Below, piece by piece: positions 35,696 through 45,424 of a stretch of 64,000 bases of DNA. The stretch's first letter is position 1; every line of letters begins with the position of its first letter. The position numbers were made by a program, and so were the translations under genes. The stretch is from positions 42,913,520 through 42,977,519 of the forward strand of contig NC_135505.1 in the NCBI RefSeq assembly GCF_052857255.1, read 5' to 3'. This stretch comes from Amblyomma americanum (lineage: Eukaryota > Arthropoda > Arachnida > Ixodida > Ixodidae). Below the pieces are notes generated by a model that was given only the letters and a program-made list of their open reading frames with translations, had not been told where the DNA came from and searched no databases.

Positions 35696-36960
35696 TACCA
35701 TGCTGACTACGCCGGTTCTCCTCCAGGGAATGCGCACATCGAAATTTTTGGCTGCTCTTTGGAATTTTAGGGAGGCAGGCATCATTTCGCGGTTTTCGGG
35801 GCCCCTACATTTTCAGTTCTTATGGTGCCCCATGATTAGTCCACCGATAGTCCGGTGGTGTTGGTGATGTCATGACGCTCTCAATAACAATCATTACTCA
35901 CAGGGAGTTTTGGTGCCACTATTGGCGCACTGGCGCACCGATTAAGGGATGCCGCACTGCTCAGGCAGGTAGCTTTCTGAAATACAGCCACTGTTAGGGT
36001 TTGTGAGTGCCAGGTAGCTCATCCTGAATTGCCATAGAGTGATGTTCAGCAGCACTGTGGGCACGTGGCAAATGCAGGTAATTTGGCAGTGATGGGCGGG
36101 TCGAGAGGGAGTCGCAATGTCACGTAACTTCTCTCGACTGATTGGTCTGTTTGCTAACCTGATCCCGAGGACGTCGTCAGGGAATTAATCATCTACAACT
36201 CTCTTTTTGGGGAAGCCGGAAACTTTTTGTGACAAGACAGGCTAACTTCTATCGCAATTAAAAGCTGACGGTGCGTCAGAAAATCGGCTTGCTGAGCAGA
36301 CACGGGATGTGCGTAGCGGCCTGATCTGTGCGCTGAACGCAGCAAGTGTTTGCTCCGATTCATCGTCGTTGCAGCCTGGCAGTTGAATTTCTGCGGCGTC
36401 AGTCGTTATCTCTGTACGTCGGTACGCTGGTAATGGCAGTATTTGATATCTAGTTTCTCAATTCCGTTTTTTCACTGCTACCTCGGATGAAAGAAGGCAT
36501 GCCGAAAACTGTTCGTGCAGTTACTGAGAATAAATTGCGAAGCCAGCCTAGTAAAAAATGCCTGTCGCATTCGTTGAATAGCAGGTGTGGTTGCATTTGT
36601 GCCGCGCGAATGAAGAAAGGACCCGCTTAAACCGTGAATACGCCTAGATCAAAACGCTCTCTGATGTTTCCACAGCCCAAAATTCGCGGGTCGTGCGGTG
36701 AAGTTGAATCCCTAGATTACTACACCAATTGCTTCCGTCCGTTTACTGCTCTGAAAAGAGCCTATTAAGATAGGGCTTACCACCGATTAGGGTGATAATA
36801 GTGATGATCATGCAATATACTAGAGCAACGGCGTCTTTCTGCAGAGATGGCCGGGACACGAGGCGCTTTTTCGTTTGCACAAGGTGGAGCCAAAGACCCA
36901 CTCTTGATTAAGGATCACAATATGCTCTGGGTCAGTAGTCCTTGTACACGAACCTCAGGC
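35696..36960. other. Anonymous sequence, no gene recognised
   Basis: No frame above 60 codons with a motif lies here. A short TGATAATAGTGATGATCATG stretch at about 36793 resembles RTE 3' tails, for example at 32617, but no RTE coding sequence precedes it. Confidence 0.5.
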
Positions 36961-36969
36961 TCTTAGCCT

Positions 36970-38500
36970 GATGTTCCGCATGCATGCCTTTCCGCATGCC
37001 ACGCAAACAGCAAAGGTAACTGTTATATTCAAGAAAGGGGACAGGTACGATGTGTTAAATTATCGTCCTATATCGGTTTTACCCGTTCTTTCAAAAGGCC
37101 TCGAAAAAATAATTCTGAAGCATCTATCCTCATTTACTGACCCTGATAACATTATATGTTCTCCCAAATATAGGTTTCGAAAGAACAAGTTGACAGAGCT
37201 GGCACTTTTGGCTCAAAAAGATTTTTTTTCAAAATTCGAACAGAAAAATATGGTGTTTGGACTGTTTCTGGATTTTTCAAAAGCAATTGATCTTATATAT
37301 CACAAAATTCTCGTAAAAAAACTGGAGCATTATGGCATTAGAGGGAAAGCACACGAATTAATCACATCTTATCTGCAACATACATCTCAGTTTGTAACAA
37401 TTCGAGGACAAAATTCTGCAGTGAAATCAGTAAAAACAGATGTCCCACAGGACAGGATTCCGGGCCTGTTTGTGTTTATCCTGTATATAAATGAAATTGT
37501 GTGCCTTGACGAAAGTGCGCACTATAGAATCTGTGCAGACGACAATAGTTTATTTTTTCAGAAAGCTCATGTGACACCTTAGCTAACCAAGCCAATAGCG
37601 CGCTGTCTAATATAAATGCATGGGCTTAAAGAAACTCTATCTCACTTAACCATCGCAAAACAAAAGCTGTGATATTTCACCCCCTCCACAAGCAAATCCA
37701 ATTGTCGCATATAGTGTTAAACAGTACAAATAGTGAGTGGGTAAAAACATTTAAATCACTAGGTGTATACATTTCTGAAGATATGACATGGGATGAACAC
37801 GTAGGGCATATCGTAATTATGATCTCGAGAAATACTGACCTCATGCGCCGCCACTGTTATTATTTCCCTACCTCAGTTAACGTCCTTTTATATTGCTGTT
37901 ATTTTCCTCTACATTAAGCTGTGCCTTTTTAGTTCGGCCCAAAACAACAGGAACAAACATTAGCAAACTCCTAATATTGTAGAAACGCGTCTTACGTCGG
38001 GTCTACAATGTTCCCTATCGCTCCCATACTGCAGGCCTGTTTAGAAATCACAATATCGTTCCAATTACATCACTATGCAATTAAAAACTATGCCGGCTTT
38101 ATAAACTGGGAATACAAAAAAGAATGATGCATTAACTATCCTTGCAGGATTGCAGATAAACACCACCACCTATAACGTATGTTATCTGGGACCCTGGAAT
38201 GTGACCAAATGTCCGACTAACTACTGGAGACTGATATTGAAGTACTCATTGCCGACGGTTTTAAATAATATTTTTATGGAAATAAATAGTAATCTTATCG
38301 CGATTTCTTGAAAGGAATTTCAGAACTTGTTTTTATAAGCTGTATAAGCCCTTGGTTTGATGTTGAAGTGTACTGCCTTCGCCGCACGCTGCTACGCTGC
38401 AGTGTAAGCTCGGAGGTCCGGACTCCTGAAGTTGTTTTTTAAGCTTTTTACCTCCCGGCAACATTCCTTTCTGTTGTGGAATAAATTTCAATTTAAATTT
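36970..38500 (+). pseudogene. CR1/L2-type LINE reverse transcriptase and 3' end
   Basis: An open frame, 36971-37582, carries LNYRPISVLPVLSKGLEKIIL, MVFGLFLDFSKAIDLIYHKIL, KLEHYGIRGKAHELITSYL, a degraded GVPQGS block (DVPQDRIPG), and CADD at 37532-37543, which keeps the catalytic aspartates. After an in-frame stop the thumb and end continue (WVKTFKSLGVYISEDMTWDEHV at about 37738), and a terminal segment near 37980-38100 resembles LLILQKRALR…YR. The 3' end is AATAAA plus an AATTTTA-rich tail at about 38480-38520. It is 5'-truncated, with the endonuclease missing. Confidence 0.88.
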
Positions 38501-38509
38501 TAATTACAA

Positions 38510-40550
38510 TTTTAAAACTAGCCTGCAAGTATTTTCATAGGTAAAGCATTGCAAACTGGAGGTTGTGTTAACTGCAGATATCTTTCAAATTTCGGTCGCA
38601 TCTAGCTCCCTCAGCCTTCTGTTTTATGACCGTTCATCTTGACCGAGAGCAGGAATTCCAACGGTTGTTTAAAAAAAGCACCACACCCTGTTCAATGCCC
38701 CATCGCAGCGGTGTGCGAACTCTACAGAGGCCAAAAACAACGAAACAACCTCGATTTGGTGAAGTTCAGATCCGAGTTGGTGTTCCTCAAGAAACACTTG
38801 TTTGCGCAGCAAGGGAACCGTATGAGGCCCCAGGGTGATTGGCAGGCAACTTTAATAGGGAGAAAGAGCAAACAGGGGGGGGGGGGGGGGGGGGGGGAGT
38901 TGACGTGGACAAGCTGCCTGTGTATTATGTAAATTTCTTTAAAAATAAGATGTCACCCTTCCCGTGTACCAACCACAGGGCGTATTTTTTCATGCAGGGA
39001 CCACGGGTGCTTCTGACATTCGATTAGTACTTAGGTGTTGTTTTCCGGCAGCTAGTGCCTGCGATTAATACTTGCGCCAGTCTTTCAATACTGAGCCGTC
39101 CGGACCAGATTCATGCCGAGATCAGCACGGCTTAGTGAGATATCAGCAGACGCTCTACCCAGGACTCGCCCAGTTCTCCAGAGAAAACTTAGTGCGAGTG
39201 CTACTGATTTTCGTTTTGAAAGCCACGACCAGTGCGATGTGACAACGACAGTTTTGCTTTCTATGCAACTGGTAATCTACGATCAGCCTGCCATGTTAGG
39301 ATGGTTGCTAAAAATCTACTTTCCGGCAGTTGAAATCTAAAAGATAGCTTCGTGCTCAACTTTCCAAAATAAAAAAGTGTTGTCTTGATGGAAATGCATC
39401 ATCTATACCTTCCGAAAAGCATTCCGATTTTCAAGATTTTTCTGAAGGATCTAGAAGGAAATGTATTTGTTCTTACCATCCTTAAAGCGCTACATTTTTT
39501 GACGTGATGCTAAAGGATGTAAGTGCGTGGATCTGACGGTTAGTGTCCGAGCGCAGTACGTTCACTCCAGCGTTTCTAGAAACAGTGTGAGTCGCATGAG
39601 TTACATGTCTTATTTTTACACTTTGAAGTAGTTTGCAAAATGCTGTAAATGGTGGAGTTCTGCGTTGTTTACTGCCTTCTGGCTAATAGAAAATTATAAA
39701 TCTCAAAGGAGCCTACTTGCTGTCTAGATGTGTGATTTTTATCACAGCGTACAAGAATTTATAGGCACCGAAAGGGCTAATGCAACTTATTCTGAGGTAA
39801 TTCAAGAACCCTTCTGATCTACAATCATTATCTTGAACACATGCTGGACTCTCAGCCTTAAGTGAGAAGACGTTTAATGCAAAGACAAAACCATGTCGGT
39901 AAAGTGCGCCCTCATTCGAAGAGCCCATTGGCTTTTACGCCGCTCTGCCTTCAGCCGGAAAAAACGTGCTTTGATAACATTCTCGCAGAAGCACGTCGGA
40001 GTGTTTCATTACTACTAGGATGAATACGTGACACGACTAGGGAAAGCGCTCGATTGTTTCATTGTAACGAAGAGCGTGAGAAAGAGACTAGCTAGAAGGA
40101 GCCCAGGTGATACACAAAAGCAATGTAGTCAGGCAATCACAATAAATGCCAGCTTAAGTTAAGGCTATCAACTTCGCCTCATCCTTGACTTGGGGAAACC
40201 TACTGTGCGGCTCTCGTCTTCTTCTTTCACTCTCACCAACTTATGATTACGTCGTCACTGCCAAGTGGCTTTTTACTTCGGTCCTTAAAGAGTCCTTGTT
40301 GCCTCGATCAAAGCCTGTTGCACTAGTCTCAAGGAGCTGGCACATGCTTTCGCACCACGCACTACTGTGGAAATGCGTTTCTCAGGTGTTGTGATGTTTC
40401 TAACTCCACTTGAAAGCAGGGAGCATCAGCCATGTTTAAGTACTTTGAATTCGGCACCGGCACGGGACGACATAGCCGAAATCAGCTTCACCTGCAAAAT
40501 TGCGCTCAGTACCAAAATGTGCTAACACTTTGTCAGAAAAGAAAACACAA
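38510..40550. other. Anonymous sequence with poly-G tract
   Basis: It contains a 23-base G run at 38875-38897. A plus frame, 38639-38932, reads cleanly up to the G run (LYRGQKQRNNLDLVKFRSEL…), but I do not recognise it. It could be an eroded exon or chance. No element motifs were seen from 39000 to 40550. Confidence 0.45.
38875..38897 (+). repeat. Poly-G tract, 23 bases
   Basis: An uninterrupted G run. It can form quadruplex structure and is a common site of assembly or polymerase error, so its length is uncertain. Confidence 0.9.
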
Positions 40551-40554
40551 CTCT

Positions 40555-40560
40555 TTTATT
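40555..40560 (-). promoter_or_regulatory. Polyadenylation signal of the secreted-protein gene
   Basis: AATAAA on the minus strand begins about 30 bases beyond the stop codon at 40590-40592. The compact 3' end supports 40590-40851 being a terminal exon. Confidence 0.7.
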
Positions 40561-40589
40561 GAGGTTATCATAGCGTGAAGTTGATTTGG

Positions 40590-40851
40590 TTAATAATAGC
40601 TCGATGCGTTCGTATCATTCCCCGCGCACACCTTAGTGGACGGGTTGTACGCACAATTCTCTGGCGCCAGGAAGCGGACGCTACAGTCGCCTCCGTTGCG
40701 GCCGTAGAGGTTGGCCTCCTGGTCGCGGCTCGCATCACGGCTGTTGTCGCCCCATTCACGGCAGTCGCTTATGACTTCGGCCGCGCGCCGTGTCTCATCA
40801 GAGTTGTTGCACTCGTTCATAGCCCAGTAGTTGCCTATGCAGTGGAAGTAC
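40590..40851 (-). CDS. Exon 2 of candidate secreted cysteine-rich protein
   Basis: On the minus strand, CTCTTTTGTCTTACAG ends at 40852. It is a strong pyrimidine-rich acceptor. The exon starts with G, completing a codon begun in exon 1 (AA+G, lysine), and reads YFHCIGNYWAMNECNN … SDCREW … NLYGRNGGDCSVRFL … ENCAYNP … KVC, 86 residues to the stop. Six cysteines lie in this exon. The spacing C-x2-C-D-K-Y-F-H-C across the junction looks continuous, like one secreted domain. I know of similar-looking tick secreted proteins but cannot name the family with confidence. The plus frame over the same bases is a shadow. An additional internal exon of matching phase cannot be excluded. Confidence 0.6.
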
Positions 40852-41051
40852 CTGTAAGACAAAAGAGTGGCGATTGAAATAGTACACGCACGACCTGGAT
40901 GTGCTTCGAACTCTTGGTGCCGAGTTCATGAAATCCGTTGCGGCGTTATCAAAAGTTGCACCACAAATATGCCACCAGGATCCCTGTTTCAAAGCTCTAT
41001 TTATGAAAGGGTGGTTTTACTACGTGATAATGCAGTGTTGTAGAAGCCAGA

Positions 41052-41065
41052 TCTTGTGGATAATC
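41052..41065. repeat. Target-site duplication, left
   Basis: TCTTGTGGATAATC, identical to 41966-41979. It flanks a 900-bp LINE. Confidence 0.9.
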
Positions 41066-41965
41066 CACAAAGGCAGACGGGAGGCTAGGGTCACTCATCT
41101 ACGCCGGTGTCTAGAGTAAGATCACAAAGCAGTCTATGTAGACGTGGCGGCGTATACTGAACCGAGCATCTTTGTTGCAGTCGCCCTTGACCACAATTTT
41201 CAACTACTGACGAGTGTTTCACTCCGAGCTGAGGATCCTGCCGCTGCGGAAGCCTCCGCCATCGCCCTTGCCATAAGGCATTGTGATCGGGCGGACAAAT
41301 CAGCTCACATAATAACTGACTCGAAGCGAGCCTGTCAATATTACATTACAGGGAGAGTCCCAAAAATGACAGCGGCTCTACTCATACCGTCGGGCCTCTC
41401 ACCTACGCTTCAACGCCCCCATAACATTACTTCGATCCCGAGCCATTCAGGTCTTGAAGGCAACGAGGCGGCAAACGATCTAGCTCGTGAGCTAACAAAC
41501 CGAGCGGATCCTTGCCCGTACCTCACCCCTCTACCATCAAACTGTGGGGAACGGCTGGAGATGCTTAGATTAGATCGTAGAATATATACCCCTCCCCATA
41601 TTGAACTCACCACAGAAGAAGCCACATTTTGGAGGCGAATACAAACGAATACCTTCCCTAACCTGTACTTGTACAGCTTCATTCACCCTTCCAAATACCG
41701 CCCCTTCTGTCCATGGTGCGGCGATAAGCCTACGCTGTTTCACATTTCCTGGAATTGTCCCCAAAAACCACCTCATCTAAAAACATTACAGACATCATAC
41801 GAGCAGTGGGAGGCAGCCCTGACCAGCAATGGTCTGGAGGACCAGTGTCGCATCATCAGACTGGTCCAGGCATCCGCCCAAGCCACCGGAGTCCTGAACT
41901 GAGGAGTTCACCTACCTGACTCGTAGAACACTTCAATGAAATAATAAATGTTTTATCTCTCTCTC
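41066..41965 (+). mobile_element. 5'-truncated I-type LINE with exact 14-bp duplication
   Basis: It carries the end of ORF2. An in-frame TAA at 41117 precedes an uninterrupted 252-codon frame (41144-41902). RNase H keeps its acidic residues (VDVAAYTE, AEASAIALAI, IITDSKRA) and ends HSGLEGNEAANDLAREL. The C-terminal finger CPWCGDKPTLFHISWNC is complete. AATAAA is at 41943-41948, followed by a TTTTATCTCTCTCTC tail. The edges are fixed by the 14-bp direct repeats. It lies in the intron of the candidate secreted-protein gene, antisense to it, 215 bases before the exon 2 acceptor. Confidence 0.93.
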
Positions 41966-41979
41966 TCTTGTGGATAATC
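41966..41979. repeat. Target-site duplication, right
   Basis: The right copy of TCTTGTGGATAATC, following the CT-rich LINE tail. Its first bases overlap the CT run, so the exact edge is uncertain by two or three bases. Confidence 0.9.
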
Positions 41980-42117
41980 GGATGCACTTTCCAAGGTGTT
42001 ATACTATTGCCTTGTTTTCCAGCCAGGATACACTACACCATAATCATTGGCTTCCGTGAGTCTATACCTGATCTCAATAGCTATCCACTATGCCGAAACG
42101 CTAGAAAAGGACGTCAT

Positions 42118-42320
42118 ATTCATCATCAGCCTGTCTAAGGCCACATCAGATTAATTGCCTCTCTAATTTCTCTGCAATGAACCACCTCTTTTGCCAACTG
42201 CGCCAACGTATGCCCGCAAACTTCGTAATCTCGTCCACTCACCTAACCTACTGCCGCCCCCTGCTACACTTGCCTTCTCTTGATATGCACTCCGTTACCC
42301 TTAAGGACCAGCGGTTATCT
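42118..42320 (-). pseudogene. RTE-type LINE, extreme 3' fragment
   Basis: On the plus strand it reads CATCATCAGCCTGTCTAAGGCC, AACTTCGTAATCTCGTCC, CTTGCCTTCTCTTGATATGCACTCCGTTACCCTTAAGGACCAGCGGTTA. This is the inverted RTE end, parallel to 45425-45620. Only the last about 65 codons and the tail survive. Confidence 0.85.
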
Positions 42321-44345
42321 TTTGTTTAGGGAGAGCGAGCTTCGCGTTTTACAAGCAGACAAGGCGGTTGGATTCACATTCATGGCCCATGGGCTGTTCA
42401 ATGCGAAGGCCATGCAAGCAGCCTCTTTTCGATCCTCACCGGAAGCTGTTCAATTCTAAGCTAACTTTTGAAGCTAATAGACCGTCCAACAGACTGCAGC
42501 TAGAAAAAGGTTAAGCAGCATAGCATAAGTTGAGCAGGATCACTTTTGTTTTCTGCTTTAGTGTTAAAACACTTAATGTGGACGTATTTTTCAAGGCGAT
42601 TTCTTTGGAATGTGACACGATGCAAAATTATATTCCTCTCTATCTTCAAGAAAAGCTGTTGAAAATAGGCCGCCCATTATAAATAAGGAACTCCAGCGCG
42701 GCCATAGATTAAATAAAGCACTCATCGCTAACCGCTCAAGAGCACTTTCTATAGGCAATTACCGTGTTTAGAAACAAAGCGATGGTTCGCATTAGGCAGA
42801 TCTGACTTGGGGTGAAAAGTAGGCTTAGCGGCCAAATAAATACCGGGAAGCAAACGTTTTCAAAGCAGGTTTCTCATTTCGCAGTGCGCCTATCATATCT
42901 TCCCTTAGTGAAGAACAACAAAATTTATCCTCGAGTAGGTTATGAAATTATGAAGCGTTTTCGAACGCGGTGTCTTTTTGACCTACCAGGTTTCTTGCTC
43001 GTGGGGGTTACTGCCTGCAGGTGTACGGGGTGGTCGTCCGGCCCGTAGGAATACATGTAAGGAAAGCTTCCTGAAATATTTTGCTAGTTTCACAGAGTAC
43101 CCATGGTCGTGGCTGTTCGCTAACCTTTGGCGAGTGCACAGAAGAGTAGTATTCTACATTTATTACAAGGATTCGTTTTAAAACGGCAGAAAAAAATATA
43201 TGTTGTGAAGCGGGACATGCCCGCGAAGGCGCTCGATAAGCTGATTGTTTTACCAAATCGCGCAAGCTTCTCGTGTAGTCTGACATTTCCACCGCGCAGA
43301 CTATATTCACATGTAAATGCTGATGTTCAAATGATGACAAGATTTGCAACGAGGACAGTCCTCGAACAGTACGGTAAATGAATTGCGCACTGTAGCAGAT
43401 GACAAGGAACGCAATTACACACATAGGGGCGCTGGCGAGCGCCGGAGGCGGCCGGGGTTATCATCAGCGGGGCTGTCTGCTACAGTGCGTGGTTCTCTTT
43501 TTTGCGCTTTCCATGATGTTTGCGAACTGACTTTTCAGAAAATACTCTCTATGCGGTATAGTTTAAACGACTGTAATAATGAGCAAATGCAGCAGACACG
43601 TCAACATGTAAGAGTACACGAGAGGTATGCGCGATTTCAGTAAACACACAGCGGATACAGAGCATTTTGGCAGCATGTCCGGCTTCACATCACACATTTG
43701 TCCTGAAGTTTTAAAAATAGATGTTCGATATGACGTAGCATGCTTTTTCATACTTTACACGATGAAAACATTTTCCACTTGTTAATGAACAGAAACTTCT
43801 AAGGGTGCTGTGTGAAACGAGAAAAATATTCTAGAAACTTTTCCTTACTAGTGGAATCCGTACCCCAGCCAGAAATAACCGCTGCGCACGTAATACGTTG
43901 TTTAAAAATACATCGCCTCTCAAGCAGCGCTTCATACCTTCAGAATAAGTTCTAAGATGAACTATGTTGTGGTTCACGAAGGGGCACCATCGCAGGTGCC
44001 CATTGAAATGAGACAACTGCTATGAAAACTATTTCTTCTATGTATTCTTACGGGCGCTTAGCATTCTTTCACCCCCCAGCTTTTTCCTAGTCGTGCCAGG
44101 CGGCGAAAGCAGCACACTGCATCTTGCTTACTTTAGAGATCGCAAAAGAAGTATAAAGATTAAGGATTAATTTTATTCCTTGCTTCAAGCTAGTTTGATT
44201 TATCCTGTTAAGAATTTCATTGACAAGTTTGAAATGTTACCCTTCCAGAGTGCATCGGGTAGAACTAACTGCGTTTTTTTAGAACGTTTCTTTTGTGTTA
44301 GGCCTACTTTTATTCCCCGGGAAGACCTGCCATTTCGTCAGAAAA
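42321..44345. other. Anonymous intronic sequence, no gene recognised
   Basis: No conserved frame was seen. It lies within the intron of the candidate gene. The minus frame 43008-43424 has a hydrophobic start (CVIAFLVICYSAQFIY) but no further recognisable pattern. Confidence 0.5.
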
Positions 44346-44660
44346 TGGGGGCGGTGGCTTAGTGGTTACGGCGCTCGGCTATTGATCCGGAGTATCCGGG
44401 TTCGAACCCGACCGCGGCGGCCGCGTTTCAATGGAGGTGAAATGCAAAAGGCGCTTGTGTGTTGTGCGATGCCAATGCAAGCTAAGGATCCCGAGGTAGT
44501 CGAAATTATTCCGGAGACCTCCACAACATCTCTTTCTTTCTTTCTCCTCTTAGTTCCTCCTTTATCTCTTCGCTTACAGCGCGGTTCAGGCTTCCGCCGA
44601 TATGTGAGACAGATACTGAGCCGTTTCCCTTCCCCAAAAACAAATTTTCATTTTTCATTT
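44346..44660 (+). mobile_element. Full-length tRNA-type SINE, module B
   Basis: This is the most complete copy of this subtype. The tRNA-like head at 44348-44425 has an A box (TGGCTTAGTGG) and a perfect B box, GGTTCGAACCC (44400-44410). The SINE body follows (GTTTCAATGGAGGTGAAATGC, ATCCCGAGGTAGTCGAAATTATTCCGGAGACC). Module B has a CTTTCTTTCTTT tract, TTTATCTCTTCGCTTACAGCGCGG, CCGCCGATATGTGAGACAGATACTG and CGTTTCCCTTCCCC, and then an ATTTTC-type tail. It defines module B as the 3' end of the same tRNA-headed family. Confidence 0.9.
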
Positions 44661-45208
44661 TCAAGAAGATATCTATATGGTATTGTATCGCCCTCATAGT
44701 TATTTACAGTCACTCGAACTTCTCAGAGTCCTTCGCTGCCGCCTTGCTGGCTCAAAAGTAATTTAAGCCACTATATATGTCGACGACTGTTTAGTATTTC
44801 TCGATTGTGATTCTGGTTCCTTCTGATCACTTCCCACTAACTTAGTAAACTTCGTACGCATAGGCTTTTCTCCTCTAGTCATTACTTACTTGTTGCCACC
44901 AAGGGACAGTATTCGGTTCCTTATAAGCCTTTAATTTCAGGATGATCAGATAAACTTGAAACACGAACGACGCGCCAACAAGCCACTGATTCCATTTTAT
45001 TTTCAGCACTCCAAGCTTGGCATGATGAGAATAGCAAAGTAGTGCTTAAGTATATTAAAAAATTCTGTCCCCAGCTAACGGCCGCATGATTTACTCAACG
45101 GGTAGTGAGGTTATTGAATCCGCCTTTCCTGTCCATGTCCTGGCTGTAGTAGCCGAAATCCTACTGAAGGAGGATTGTTCCTAGCGCTCGTGTGTGTTCT
45201 TTCCTCCC
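44661..45208. other. Anonymous intronic sequence
   Basis: Nothing recognisable between the two SINEs. Confidence 0.5.
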
Positions 45209-45422
45209 CAGTTGCCGAGGTGGCCCAGTGGTTATGGCGCTCGGATGCAGACCCGAGAAATGCGGATTCGTTCCGGGCCGCGGCGGTCGATTTCGATGAG
45301 GGCGAAATTCCAGAGGCCCGTGTACTGTGCAATATCAGTGGATATTAAAGAACCCCAGATATTTGAAATTTCTGGAGCACGTCGCTACGGCGTCCTTCAT
45401 AGCCTGAGTCTCTTTGGGGCGA
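45209..45422 (+). mobile_element. tRNA-type SINE, module A
   Basis: The head has TGGCCCAGTGGTTATGGCGC (A box) and a weakened B box, GGATTCGTTCC. The body is GATTTCGATGAGGGCGAAATTCCAGAGGCCCGTGTACTGTGC, with AAAGAACCCCAGATATTTGAAATTTCTGGAGC, and module A (TACGGCGTCCTTCATAGCCTGAGTCTCTTTGGGGCG). It ends directly against the 3' tail of the inverted RTE element. Confidence 0.88.
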
Positions 45423-45424
45423 TA

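Noticed and set aside
38626..38932. Possible host exon (LYRGQKQRNNLDLVKF…)
   Set aside because: There is no convincing splice pair or family motif, and the frame runs into a poly-G tract. Left as anonymous.
40575..40877. Plus frame with hydrophobic valine/alanine-rich translation
   Set aside because: It is an antisense shadow of exon 2, which has splice, stop and poly(A) support on the minus strand.
44348..44425. tRNA gene with good A and B boxes
   Set aside because: The head is followed by the conserved SINE body and 3' module, and similar heads recur at 14976, 45209 and 48672. The acceptor and anticodon arms do not make a proper cloverleaf by eye.
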